From the NCBI GenBank assembly GCA_900546085.1, contig URBS01000017.1, positions 1 to 24,152 of the forward strand: 24,152 bases of DNA, in the 5' to 3' direction. Both the position numbers and the translations under genes were made by a program. The DNA is from an uncultured Collinsella sp. (GTDB taxonomy: Bacteria; Actinomycetota; Coriobacteriia; Coriobacteriales; Coriobacteriaceae). The notes under the pieces are model-generated. The model saw nothing but the letters and a program-made list of their open reading frames with translations, was not told where the DNA came from and did no database searches. Every line of letters begins with the position of its first letter. Position 1 is the first letter of the stretch. Shown here piece by piece: positions 12,973 to 21,363 of the stretch.

Positions 12973-13965
12973 TTAGTAGTCGAGCTTCCACATGTAACGG
13001 CGCGTCATGTAGTCCTTGTTGGTGACGGCGGAGAGCGCACGCATGTAGACGTTGTTGAGGATCGGGGCAAAGATAAGGTGGTTGAAGTACTCGCTCACGC
13101 TGTCCTTGATGTCGTTGAGGCCGAGCTCCTTGGCATCGAGCTGATAGACGCGCTCGCCACCGTACTGGTTGACAAAGCGGATGCCGCGCTCGTCATTGCA
13201 GCGGCTGCGGCCGACGCTGATGAGCTGGAACAGCGAGGTGCGCTTGTCCAGGATCTCGAAGGGGCCGTGGAAGAAGTCGCAGGTGTTGATGGTGCAGGAG
13301 TCGATCTGCAGCATCTCCTGCACGTTGCAGATGCTAAAGACATAGGCGGCACCAAAGAGCGGACCCTGAGCCATGACGTTGATGCAGGGCTTGTCAGCGT
13401 TCTGCTCGGCCCACTTGGCAGCGAGCGGACGGGTGTACTCAACGGCCTTGCGATAGATAGGATCGACCAGGTCGAAGGCTGCCATAGCGGTCTCGTACTC
13501 GGCATAGCCCTCGGTCTGCTGCGTAAGCTCCATAGCGATCATGGTCACGACGGCGGAGTTGGTGCGGCCCATGCAGGACTCGTCGACGGCCAGGCTGTCG
13601 TACTGGATCTTGTAGTCACAGACCTCGGTGAGGGCGGACTCGTCAACATAGATGGCGATGGTGCTGGCGCCGTGGTCCTTAGCGACCTGAGCGGCGACAA
13701 TGGTCTCCTTGGTGCCGCGCATGGAAACGACGACGGCCAGGGTGTTCTCGTTGACGTAGGCCGGGGTGGCGTGCACGAACTCGTTGCTGGTGTAGCTGGA
13801 GCTCACGACCTGCGTAGCCTCGTGCTCCATAAAGTACTGGGCAGGATAGTTGCCGCCGTTGGATCCGCCGGCGCCAATCCACACAACGCGCTTGATGCCG
13901 CCCTTGTCTGCCTTGTCAGCCAAAACCTGGGAGACGACATCCTTAACCTGTTCCTGAGTAGTCAT
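12973..13965 (-). CDS. SIS-domain sugar-phosphate deglycase-like protein, divergent (SIS3)
   Basis: A 330-residue FraB/FrlB-type two-SIS-domain protein. The first half has WIGAGGSNGGNYPAQYF and a degenerate phosphosugar loop VSMRGTKET in place of S-x-S-G-x-T. The second half has EMLQID (Glu217) and TCDFFHGPFE (His233), keeping the 16-residue Glu-His spacing of the catalytic pair. However, the usual Gly-Glu before FFHGPFE is Cys-Asp, and EMQW has become EMLQ. The C-terminus DYMTRRYMWKLDY matches the FraB type. The start is ATG at 13965 with AAAGG upstream. It is divergent from gntR3 across a 205-bp regulatory region. Probably a deglycase with a different substrate from SIS1 and SIS2; it could also have drifted to another SIS reaction. 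Confidence 0.9.
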   Translation of the reverse strand: MTTQEQVKDVVSQVLADKADKGGIKRVVWIGAGGSNGGNYPAQYFMEHEATQVVSSSYTSNEFVHATPAYVNENTLAVVVSMRGTKETIVAAQVAKDHGASTIAIYVDESALTEVCDYKIQYDSLAVDESCMGRTNSAVVTMIAMELTQQTEGYAEYETAMAAFDLVDPIYRKAVEYTRPLAAKWAEQNADKPCINVMAQGPLFGAAYVFSICNVQEMLQIDSCTINTCDFFHGPFEILDKRTSLFQLISVGRSRCNDERGIRFVNQYGGERVYQLDAKELGLNDIKDSVSEYFNHLIFAPILNNVYMRALSAVTNKDYMTRRYMWKLDY

Positions 13966-14003
13966 CGTGCATCAGCCTTTCTTCTCATTTGATGCTCTTG
14001 ATG

Positions 14004-14166
14004 GCATACAAGTTACATATATGTTTTAGTGATGTCGACTAGTTGTATGCTATATTTGTCTTAGATTTTTTGCTGATACGGTATATAAATACTCGTTACC
14101 AGCGGTTTTGTTGTTGTATTGGATACATGCTTGATTAGGCAAGCATACAGGTTAGATACAGGTTGA
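14004..14166. promoter_or_regulatory. Divergent SIS3/gntR3 control region
   Basis: GCATACAA (14004-14011) and TTGTATGC (14043-14050) are inverted copies flanking TCGACA (14038-14033), a fair minus-strand -35 for SIS3. Nearer gntR3, ATGCTTG (14127-14133) and CAAGCAT (14140-14146) form a palindrome with a 6-nt spacer. It is followed by tandem 11-mers ATACAGGTTAG/ATACAGGTTGA (14145-14166) ending 4 nt before the gntR3 ATG. TATAAA at 14084-14089 is a possible plus-strand -10. Such dense symmetry suggests autoregulated divergent control. Confidence 0.55.
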
Positions 14167-14170
14167 TCGC

Positions 14171-14893
14171 ATGAGCGCTTCATCTAAAAAGAAACTGACC
14201 CAATACGAGCGTCTGGCGGCAACGCTTCGCGACCGCATCGCTGCCGGCATCTACGCCTGCGGAGACAAGCTGCCGTCCGAGATGGAGCTCATGGACGAAT
14301 CGGGGCTGTCGCGCAGCACTGTGCGCCATGCCCTTAAGGTGCTTGTTGACGAGGGCCTGGTTCGCACCGAGCGCGGGCGCGGCGCCTTTGTGGCTGACAC
14401 GCCGGCGCTCCACGAGAACAGCCTGGTGTTTTCGAGCTACACGGCGCAGATCCAGGGCCAGGGCATGAAGCCCACCACGCGCACGGTGGACTCGGGCTTT
14501 GCCAAGGCTGCCGGCGACGTGGCCAAGTTTTTCGATGCCGCCGTGGGCAGCAAGCTCGTCAAGCTCGTCCGTCTGCGCTATCTAGACGATGCGCCGCTGT
14601 GCTTGGAGACCACCTATCTGCCGCCAAGTTTTGAGGCGCTCATCGATCGCGATATCAACGGATCGCTCTACACCGCGCTGCGCCAGGAGTTCCATCGCGC
14701 GCCGGCGCAGGGGCACAAGACCTTTGAGGTGTGTTATGCCTCGCAAAACGAGGCGTTTTTGCTCAATGTGGAGCGCGGGCAGGCGCTGATTCTGATCACC
14801 GACTACGTCTACGACACCGACGGCCGCCCGCTGCACATCTCCAAGCGTATCCAGCGCACCGACCGCGCCAAATACACCGAGCCCATCGGCTAA
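14171..14893 (+). CDS. GntR-family (HutC/UTRA) transcriptional regulator GntR3
   Basis: A 240-residue regulator and the only convincing plus-strand gene in the window. The winged helix (about 8-77) has TQYERLAATLRDRIAAGIY, DKLPSEMELMDESGLSRSTV and ERGRGAFVAD. The UTRA domain (about 90-237) has LVRLRYLDDAPLCLETTYLP and ALILITDYVYDTDGRPLHIS. It lacks the VGSRYV ending shared by GntR1 and GntR2, so it is a more distant paralogue. It is divergent from SIS3, the classical arrangement for a local regulator and its target. It ends in a hairpin shared with the convergent GNAT gene. Confidence 0.94.
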   Translation: MSASSKKKLTQYERLAATLRDRIAAGIYACGDKLPSEMELMDESGLSRSTVRHALKVLVDEGLVRTERGRGAFVADTPALHENSLVFSSYTAQIQGQGMKPTTRTVDSGFAKAAGDVAKFFDAAVGSKLVKLVRLRYLDDAPLCLETTYLPPSFEALIDRDINGSLYTALRQEFHRAPAQGHKTFEVCYASQNEAFLLNVERGQALILITDYVYDTDGRPLHISKRIQRTDRAKYTEPIG

Positions 14894-14930
14894 CCACCGC
14901 AAAGGGGACAGGCACCTTCGTGGTGGTTTT
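14892..14930 (+). terminator. Terminator of gntR3 at a convergent junction
   Basis: The arms 14892-14905 and 14915-14928 form a 14-position stem with one mismatch and one wobble, and a T run (14927-14930) follows on the plus strand. The stem overlaps the gntR3 stop codon and abuts the GNAT stop codon. The loop side contains GGGGACAGGCACCTT, a member of the dispersed GGGACAG family. Confidence 0.75.
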
Positions 14931-15510
14931 AGGCGAGGAGGTCGGGGAACCAGGTTGGTTTGGGTTGGTTGGGAACGCGCTCGGCTAGGACCAGCTCCAT
15001 CCAGCACATGTCGTACCAGCGGCCGAACTTTTGGGCGCAACGGTCGAAGGCGCCCACCAGGCGATACCCCATATGAGCATGGAAGTCCTGACTGTTGTGC
15101 GTCAGATACTCGTCGTCCTTGTCGTGCGGCACGGCAATGAGTGCGCACATGTTGGTGATGCCCATCGCGACCAGACATTGCTTGAGCGCATCGTGCAGCT
15201 TGCGACCCAGCCCGCCATGGCGCACATTGCGTGCCAGGTAGATCGACGTCTCGACCGACCAGTCATATGCCTCGCGGCTGTTGAGCGGGCTCACGTAGGC
15301 ATAACCCACCGGACGCCCGTCCAGCTCCATCACCAGATACGGATAGCGCTTGAGTGTACGCTCGATGCGCCCGGCGAACTCCTCAACGCTCGGCACCTCG
15401 TATTCGCAGGTAATCGCCGTCTGGCGCACATACGGCTCATAGATGGCAAGCAACGCCGGCGCGTCTTCGGGCGTCGCGAGGCGAATCGTCGGCTCGGACA
15501 TCTCGGCCAT
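14929..15510 (-). CDS. GNAT N-acetyltransferase, phosphinothricin/methionine-sulfone type
   Basis: A 193-residue GNAT protein. It begins TIRLATPEDAPALLAIYEPYV, has YAYVSPLNSREAYDWSVE (71-88) typical of the PAT/YncA (MddA) group, and an acetyl-CoA loop RHGGLG (97-102). GYRLVGAFDRCAQKFGRWYD (148-167) is a further family signature. Family members acetylate L-amino-acid analogues such as methionine sulfone or phosphinothricin; the substrate here is not determined. ATG 15510 has GGAAGGG upstream; the in-frame extension to 15579 passes through the upstream terminator. It is convergent with gntR3. Confidence 0.92.
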   Translation of the reverse strand: MAEMSEPTIRLATPEDAPALLAIYEPYVRQTAITCEYEVPSVEEFAGRIERTLKRYPYLVMELDGRPVGYAYVSPLNSREAYDWSVETSIYLARNVRHGGLGRKLHDALKQCLVAMGITNMCALIAVPHDKDDEYLTHNSQDFHAHMGYRLVGAFDRCAQKFGRWYDMCWMELVLAERVPNQPKPTWFPDLLA

Positions 15511-15535
15511 ACAACCCTTCCCTCTCAAAAGCAAA

Positions 15536-15570
15536 GGCCGCCCCGCGCCAAACCCAGGCGCAAGGCGGCC
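15536..15570 (-). terminator. Terminator of the threonine aldolase gene
   Basis: GGCCGCC (15536-15542) pairs with GGCGGCC (15564-15570), and an inner GCGCC/GGCGC stem extends it. On the minus strand it is followed by TTTGCTTTT. It starts 18 nt beyond the aldolase stop codon. Confidence 0.75.
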
Positions 15571-15588
15571 CCTCGTCATTACATCAAC

Positions 15589-16614
15589 CTACAGGACAGC
15601 CGCCAGCGCGTCGATGTCCTCCTGCGTCGTGGCCCAGCTGGTGCAAAAACGTACCACGGTGTGGGTCTCGTCGTACTTTTCCCAGTACTCGATCGAGGCA
15701 TGTTCGCGAATGCGGGCCATGTCCTCGTTGGGCAGAATCACGAACTGCTGGTTGGTCGGCGTCTCCAAGAAGAACTGGTAGCCGCGCTCGTGCAGCACGC
15801 GACGAAGCGCCTGCGCGGTCTCGATTGCCTGGCGACCAATCTCAAAATACAGGCCATCGGTAAAGAGTGCCTCAAACTGCACGCCCGTCAGGCGGCCCTT
15901 GGCAAGCAGCGCTCCGTGCTGCTTAATGCGCGGAATGGGATGTGCCGGAGCGTGCATGCCGCAAAACACCACGGCTTCGCCGCAAAGCGCGCCGCACTTG
16001 GTGCCGCCAATGTAGAACACGTCGCACAGCTGCGCCAGCTCGGGCAGGGTAATGTCGCACTCATCGGCTGCCAGCGCATAGGCCAGGCGGGCGCCATCCA
16101 CAAACAGCGGAATCTGGCGCTTCTGGCACACCGCATGAATCGCCGCGAGCTCGGCTTTGGAGTACAGCGTGCCGTACTCGGTCGACAGGCTCACATACAC
16201 GGCGCCCGGGAATACCGTGTGCTCGTAGCTCTCGTTTTCGTAGAACACCTGGATATAGTTTTCGAGATCCTCGGCATGCATCTTGCCCTCGTAGCCGGGA
16301 ATGGTGAGCACCTTGTGGCCGCCAAACTCGATGGCACCAGCCTCGTGGCAGGCAACGTGGCCGGTCTCGGCGGCAACAACGCCCTCGTAGGGCGCGAGCA
16401 GCATATCGATCACCGTCGCGTTGGCCTGCGTGCCGCCTACCAGGAAAAATACGTCGGCATCGGGTGCCTGGCAGGCCTTGCGGATAAGCTGCTTGGCACG
16501 CTCGGTGTGTGCATCGGTACTGTAGCCGGGCTGCGGCTCCATATTGGTGTCGACGAGCGCCTGCAGCACCGCCGGATGTGCGCCGTGGGAATAGTCGTTG
16601 TTGAACGCGAGCAT
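15589..16614 (-). CDS. Low-specificity threonine aldolase / PLP beta-eliminating lyase
   Basis: A 341-residue fold-type I PLP enzyme that splits threonine to glycine plus acetaldehyde (or a related beta-hydroxy amino acid). FFLVGGTQANATV (56-68) binds cofactor phosphate, ETGHVACHEAGA (83-94) carries the ring-stacking His, FVDGARLAYA (171-180) has Asp173, and YIGGTKCGA (201-209) has the Schiff-base Lys206. ATG 16614 has GAGAGGA upstream. A TACAAT -10 candidate (16666-16661) lies within the 3' end of the PAP2 gene, so the in-frame extension to 16701 is unlikely. It has its own terminator. Confidence 0.93.
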   Translation of the reverse strand: MLAFNNDYSHGAHPAVLQALVDTNMEPQPGYSTDAHTERAKQLIRKACQAPDADVFFLVGGTQANATVIDMLLAPYEGVVAAETGHVACHEAGAIEFGGHKVLTIPGYEGKMHAEDLENYIQVFYENESYEHTVFPGAVYVSLSTEYGTLYSKAELAAIHAVCQKRQIPLFVDGARLAYALAADECDITLPELAQLCDVFYIGGTKCGALCGEAVVFCGMHAPAHPIPRIKQHGALLAKGRLTGVQFEALFTDGLYFEIGRQAIETAQALRRVLHERGYQFFLETPTNQQFVILPNEDMARIREHASIEYWEKYDETHTVVRFCTSWATTQEDIDALAAVL

Positions 16615-16658
16615 GATAATCCTCTCTAGCCGGGCACGGCCCGATGATTCAGATGGGG

Positions 16659-17522
16659 CTATTGTACGCCGCCCGGATAAGCAATGCGCGCGGCAAGGCA
16701 CTCGAGCGCCAGCACCAGGGCAAAGCCGCAGCTCACGTCACTCAAAAAGTGCGCGCCGATCACGATGCGACCAAAGGCGACGAGCGCTGCAACCACAGCG
16801 GCGATCCAAAAGACCACGCGGCGGCGCGACGGCTTTTCCTTAAAGGTCGCCGCGGGAAGCCCGGCGAGCATAAGGCCAATCGCCGCGTGTGCCGTGTGTC
16901 CGCTCGCAAACGACTTAAAGCCGTCCTTGATCACGCCGGCGGCGATATAGGCCCACTTGTCGGGGTTACCGATCACCCACCACGGCTGAAAATCGAGTCC
17001 CTGCGTCACCGCGATCACGCGCATGCGCGGGCGCGACCACAGCGGCTTGACGATCACGTTGAGGATGATGGCCTGGGCGACCCACACGGCAAGCACCATC
17101 AACGCCCAGCGCGTGAGCTCTTTGGGATCGGTGTCGCGCGTGAGGCGGTAGACGATAAGGTTGGCGGCGATGACCAGTACAAACGTCAGCACCAACTGTG
17201 TTGCGACAAGTTTGCCGCCAACCCGCAGGGACGAAACGACCTCGTAGCCAGTCAGACCGACGTTGACAAGGATGCCGAGCACGGCGAGCCATTTGCTCCC
17301 CCTGGAGTCGGGACGCACCGCGCGCACGAGCATAACGCCCGCGATGCTCGCCGTCAGCTCGAACGGCAGCTCGCCGGCGGCCTCGATAAAGCGGCCGTAC
17401 ATGCTAGCAATGTTAAACAGCGCGCTCGAGATCTGATAATCGAAAAAGCTGCCCACGCACAGACAGAGGCACAGGACAACCGCGATAGCAGCGGCATCTT
17501 TCTTGTAAATGTACCCGAACAT
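16659..17522 (-). CDS. PAP2-family membrane phosphatase
   Basis: A 287-residue membrane protein with about six hydrophobic segments. Catalytic motifs of the PAP2/acid-phosphatase superfamily are KPLWSRPR (159-166; variant spacing of motif 1), SFASGHTAHA (204-213, with His209) and GRIVIGAHFLSDV (251-263, with Arg252, His258 and Asp262). The active site would face the outside and hydrolyse a lipid phosphate such as undecaprenyl pyrophosphate or phosphatidic acid. ATG 17522 follows GAAAGGAAAGC. It lies downstream of the large palindrome that follows mfd, so it is probably expressed separately. Confidence 0.92.
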   Translation of the reverse strand: MFGYIYKKDAAAIAVVLCLCLCVGSFFDYQISSALFNIASMYGRFIEAAGELPFELTASIAGVMLVRAVRPDSRGSKWLAVLGILVNVGLTGYEVVSSLRVGGKLVATQLVLTFVLVIAANLIVYRLTRDTDPKELTRWALMVLAVWVAQAIILNVIVKPLWSRPRMRVIAVTQGLDFQPWWVIGNPDKWAYIAAGVIKDGFKSFASGHTAHAAIGLMLAGLPAATFKEKPSRRRVVFWIAAVVAALVAFGRIVIGAHFLSDVSCGFALVLALECLAARIAYPGGVQ

Positions 17523-17562
17523 GCTTTCCTTTCGATGGGGCGAAGGGTCGACCCGCAACGTG

Positions 17563-17666
17563 GTGGGACAAAGTTATCAGTAGTTTTTGTCCCAGGGTCG
17601 CTTGCGTTGACAGGCTCGATGCGACTATCGCACCTGGGACAAAAACTACTGATAACTTTGTCCCAC
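17563..17666. repeat. Perfect 34-bp inverted repeat between mfd and the PAP2 gene
   Basis: The arms 17563-17596 and 17633-17666 are exact reverse complements over 34 nt. Each arm is itself a smaller hairpin (GGGACAAA ... TTTGTCCC), so a cruciform or two alternative folds are possible. The 36-nt spacer contains a GTCGC/GCGAC pair. It lies 11 nt past the mfd stop codon. It may end mfd transcription, or be a mobile palindrome. Confidence 0.88.
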
Positions 17667-17677
17667 CGACTTACTTG

Positions 17678-20600
17678 TTAGTCGTCGTCGCTCGCACCCA
17701 GCTGCTGCAGCAGCATGAGTGCGGCCGCCACGGGGCCGGTGCCGTCGTTGGCGTCGAGACCGCGGCCCAGGCCGCTGCCTGCGCCGGCGCCCGCCTTGTA
17801 GGGCACCGATAGCTTGCGGCTCTTGGGGAAGTTCACCGCGCCATAGCGAGTCTTGAACTCAAAGGCCACCTTCTTGGGCACGTCGACGCCCAGGAAGGTA
17901 ATGCGCCCGCCGCTGAGCGTGACACTCTCGAGCCCCAGGCGCTCGCCGCGAATACGAATGCGCGCGCGGTTGAACAGGTTGAGTCCCGCCAACGGCAGCT
18001 CGCCATGCGCGGCCTCAGTCTCTTCCTGCACCTCGTCGATGCTCTCCAGGTCCTCGGCCGCCGCGAGCTTACGGTACACGAGCACGCGCTGATCCACCGC
18101 CGGCAGGTACTCTTCGGACAAGAAGTAGTCGGCCGGCAGGTTAATGCCCACGTTCGCCGCCTCCACGCCGGCATCGTCGTCGCCGCGCGCCTCGGCCACG
18201 GCCTGTCCCAGCATCTGCGTAAACAGGTCAAAGCCCACACTCGACAGGTTGCCGTGCTGCTCGGCGCCCATGAGCGAGCCGGCGCCGCGGATCTCCAGGT
18301 CGCGCATGGCGATGCGCATGCCGCTGCCCAGGTCCTGAAACTCGGACAGTGCGGTCAGGCGCGCCGTGGCCTCCTCGGTAAGCGGCAACTCGCCCGGGAA
18401 CATAAAGTACGCGTAGGCCTGCGTGGCCGAGCGGCCCACGCGGCCCTTAAGCTGGTAGAGCTGTGCCAGGCCCAAACGCTGCGAGTCCTCGATGATGAGC
18501 GTGTTGGCGGTCGCGTTGTCGATACCGCTCTCCACAATGGTCGTGGCGATGAGCACGTCGATCTTTTTGGTCGCGAACTCGATCATCACGTCCTCGACCT
18601 CGCGCGGGCTCATCTTTCCGTGCGCCACGCCCACGCGTGCCTCGGGCGCGGCCTCGTGCACGCGCGCCACGGCGTCGTCGATGGTCTTGACGCGGTTGGA
18701 CACGTAGTACACCTGTCCGCCGCGACCCACCTCCAGGCGAATCGCCGCGCTCACCACGTCGGGGTCGTACTCCCCCACGTGCACGATCACGGGGCGACGT
18801 CCGGTGGGCGGCGTGGTGATCAGGCTCATGTCGCGCACGCCGCTCGTGGCCATCTGCATGGTACGCGGGATGGGCGTGGCCGAAAGCGTGAGCACGTCAA
18901 TCTGCTCGCGCAGGTTCTTGAGCTGCTCCTTGTGCTGCACGCCAAAGCGCTGCTCTTCGTCAATGATCACCAGGCCCAGGTTCTTGGGGTTCACATCGGC
19001 CGAGAGCAGGCGGTGCGTGCCGATGAGCACATCGATCGTGCCCTCGGCAAACGCCTTGAGCGCACGCTTTTGCTGCGCCGGCGTGCGGAAGCGGCTGAGC
19101 ACCTCGACCTCCAGGCCAAACGGAGCAAAGCGCTCAAAGAATGTCTCGTAGTGCTGCTGGGCCAGAATGGTCGTGGGGCAGAGCACCATGACCTGGCGGC
19201 CGGAGTCCACGCACTTAAACGCCGCGCGCAGGGCGACCTCGGTCTTGCCAAAGCCCACGTCGCCGCACAACAGGCGGTCCATGGGCTTGGGTGCCTCCAT
19301 GTCCGCCTTAATGTCGGCGATGGCCTCCAGCTGGTCGCGCGTCTCGTCGTAGGGGAAGCTCTCCTCCATCTCAATCTGCTCGGGCGTATCGGGCGGGCAG
19401 GCGATACCGGTAATCGAAGAGCGGCGCGTATACAGATCGACCAGGTCAAACGCCAACTTTTTGGCGTTCTTGCGCGCCTTATTGGTGGCACGCGTCCAGT
19501 CGGCGGTGTTGAGCCTGGTCAAGCGCGGTTTATCGCCGTCGGGACCAACGTAGCGCGTGATGCGGTCGACCTGCTCCAGCGGCACGTAGAGCTTGTCGCC
19601 GTCGGCATATTCCAGCAAAAAGTAGTCGCGTTCCTTGCCGCCCACCTCCTGGCGCGCGATTTCGCTAAAGAGCGCGATGCCATGCGTTGCGTGCACCACG
19701 TAGTCGCCCGGCTTAAACGGGAAGGTGATCTGCGTAATGTCCACCTTGCGGCGGCTGCGCGCGCGGTTGGCGTCCATGCGGGCGTTGAGGTCGGCGATTG
19801 AGAACACGGCCAGGTTGGCATCGGGCACCACCACGCCCTGCGGCAGGGCGGCATCCACAAAGGTCACGCGTCCGCGCGAGATGGTGGGCACGGCGGCACC
19901 GGCGGCAGCCTGGGCCGCGCCCGCCTCGAGCGAGCGGGCGTTGAGCGCGTCGGCCTTACGCTCGCGAATGGAAGCATGGGCCTCCTGGCGTGCGGCACGG
20001 TCGGCAGAATCCGCCGTTGCCACGCGTACGCGCTCGCCAATAACGCCGGCGTTTTCTGGCGCGGCCGTCAGCGACTCCTCAAAGGTAATACCCTCGTCGC
20101 CAAAGGTGAGCTCCATCGACTCGCGCGCACCGCGGTCGGGGATGGCAAATACGCAGGCATAGCGCTTGCCCACGACCTCCTGGATGCGCGTCATAAAGCG
20201 ATTGTCCGAGCCCGCGATGGCCGGTTGCTCAATCTTGAGCTCTGCCGTCACCGCACCGCCGGCACGAATCAAGCTCACGTAGTTAAGGCGCTGCTGGGCA
20301 CCAAAGTCGAGTTGCTGGGCACGCACGTACAGGCCGTCCAGACGGTCGACCCCCGCCTCGCCGGCACGTGCCTCGATATCCTCGTAGGCGCGCAGGCAAT
20401 CGTCGAACAGCGAGCGCGGCTCGGACAGCACCACGAGCGCCTTGCCGCTCACATGCGACAGCGGGCTCACGGTCTGGCCGTACATCACCGGCAAAAAGCG
20501 GTCGAGCTCGGGCGTGACGATGCGCGCATCCACCATCTCGAGCAGCGCCGCCAGTTTGCTGTCGTCCTGGCTGGCACGATAGAGCGCCACATGCATGTTG

Positions 20601-21310
20601 TGGACGGCGTCGTCGGTGAGTGCGAGCTCGCGACAGGGGAAGATCTCGATGCTGTCCTCGTTGCCGATGGTCTGGCCCGTGGAACTCACCATGCGGCGGA
20701 TACGGTCGATCTCGTCGCCAAAAAACTCGATGCGCACGGGCGCCTTTTCCTGTGCGGGAAACACCTCGACGGTGTCACCGTGCACGCGGAACAGGCCGGG
20801 TGCATCGGCGGCGCCGGCATTGGTGTAGCCCATGCCCACCAGGCGCTGCGGCACCTCGTCAAAAGGGATCTCCTCGCCCACCGCAAAGGTCGTGGACTCC
20901 CAGTAGCGGCTCTCGACCGGCGGCACGCAGCGCAGCAGTGCGCGGGCCGAGGCGACCATAATGCAGTTGTCGCCGCGCACGATGCGCCCGAGCGCCTCGC
21001 AGCGCTGCGCCACCACGGCGTCGTCGGGCGCCTGCTCGCGCCACGGATAGTCCTTGCGCTCGGGGAAGCGGCACACGTGCGCCAGCCCCACATAGGCGGC
21101 AAGGCTGCGGGCGGCACGATCGGCCGCGTCCTCGCCGCTCACAATGTAGACCGTGGGGCGCGGACGGCGCGCAAACTGGGCGGCAGCCATAAGCGTGCGA
21201 CCCGACTGAGACACGGCCAGCGTCACGTCCTCGCCAGAATCGAGCCCGGCCTCGACGGTCTGCAGTGCCTCGGCAGTGTAGAGCTGCGCGGCTATACGGT
21301 GAATGAGCAT
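17678..21310 (-). CDS. mfd: Transcription-repair coupling factor Mfd
   Basis: A 1210-residue SF2 translocase that displaces stalled RNA polymerase and recruits UvrA. The N-terminal UvrB-like domains (about 1-350) include GMGYTNAGAADAPGLFRVHGDTVEVFP. The RNA polymerase-interacting domain has PFKPGDYVVHATHGIALF. The translocase domains have GDVGFGKTEVA (Lys near 689) and IIDEEQRFGVQH (near 784), with VESGIDNATANTLIIEDSQRLGLAQLYQLKGRVGRS further on. A C-terminal TRCF domain ends in a short Ala/Gly-rich tail. ATG 21310 has GGAGG 7 nt upstream. The length is slightly above the 1150 or so typical of the family. nth is upstream on the same strand, with a hairpin between. Confidence 0.97.
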   Translation of the reverse strand: MLIHRIAAQLYTAEALQTVEAGLDSGEDVTLAVSQSGRTLMAAAQFARRPRPTVYIVSGEDAADRAARSLAAYVGLAHVCRFPERKDYPWREQAPDDAVVAQRCEALGRIVRGDNCIMVASARALLRCVPPVESRYWESTTFAVGEEIPFDEVPQRLVGMGYTNAGAADAPGLFRVHGDTVEVFPAQEKAPVRIEFFGDEIDRIRRMVSSTGQTIGNEDSIEIFPCRELALTDDAVHNMHVALYRASQDDSKLAALLEMVDARIVTPELDRFLPVMYGQTVSPLSHVSGKALVVLSEPRSLFDDCLRAYEDIEARAGEAGVDRLDGLYVRAQQLDFGAQQRLNYVSLIRAGGAVTAELKIEQPAIAGSDNRFMTRIQEVVGKRYACVFAIPDRGARESMELTFGDEGITFEESLTAAPENAGVIGERVRVATADSADRAARQEAHASIRERKADALNARSLEAGAAQAAAGAAVPTISRGRVTFVDAALPQGVVVPDANLAVFSIADLNARMDANRARSRRKVDITQITFPFKPGDYVVHATHGIALFSEIARQEVGGKERDYFLLEYADGDKLYVPLEQVDRITRYVGPDGDKPRLTRLNTADWTRATNKARKNAKKLAFDLVDLYTRRSSITGIACPPDTPEQIEMEESFPYDETRDQLEAIADIKADMEAPKPMDRLLCGDVGFGKTEVALRAAFKCVDSGRQVMVLCPTTILAQQHYETFFERFAPFGLEVEVLSRFRTPAQQKRALKAFAEGTIDVLIGTHRLLSADVNPKNLGLVIIDEEQRFGVQHKEQLKNLREQIDVLTLSATPIPRTMQMATSGVRDMSLITTPPTGRRPVIVHVGEYDPDVVSAAIRLEVGRGGQVYYVSNRVKTIDDAVARVHEAAPEARVGVAHGKMSPREVEDVMIEFATKKIDVLIATTIVESGIDNATANTLIIEDSQRLGLAQLYQLKGRVGRSATQAYAYFMFPGELPLTEEATARLTALSEFQDLGSGMRIAMRDLEIRGAGSLMGAEQHGNLSSVGFDLFTQMLGQAVAEARGDDDAGVEAANVGINLPADYFLSEEYLPAVDQRVLVYRKLAAAEDLESIDEVQEETEAAHGELPLAGLNLFNRARIRIRGERLGLESVTLSGGRITFLGVDVPKKVAFEFKTRYGAVNFPKSRKLSVPYKAGAGAGSGLGRGLDANDGTGPVAAALMLLQQLGASDDD

Positions 21311-21340
21311 GCTGTTCCTCCGGCATCGCAACGCCAAAAG

Positions 21341-21363
21341 CCCGCCGGGGCAAGCTCGGCGGG
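21341..21363 (-). terminator. Hairpin between nth and mfd
   Basis: CCCGCCG (21341-21347) and CGGCGGG (21357-21363) pair, and on the minus strand CTTTTGG follows. It lies only 30 nt before the mfd start, so it could be a terminator for nth read-through or an attenuator in the mfd leader. Confidence 0.5.

Noticed and set aside
15031..16629. 532-codon plus-strand open frame
   Set aside because: It is antisense to the GNAT and threonine aldolase genes, has no recognisable domain and has the low-complexity His/Leu/Gly-rich look of a shadow frame in GC-rich DNA.
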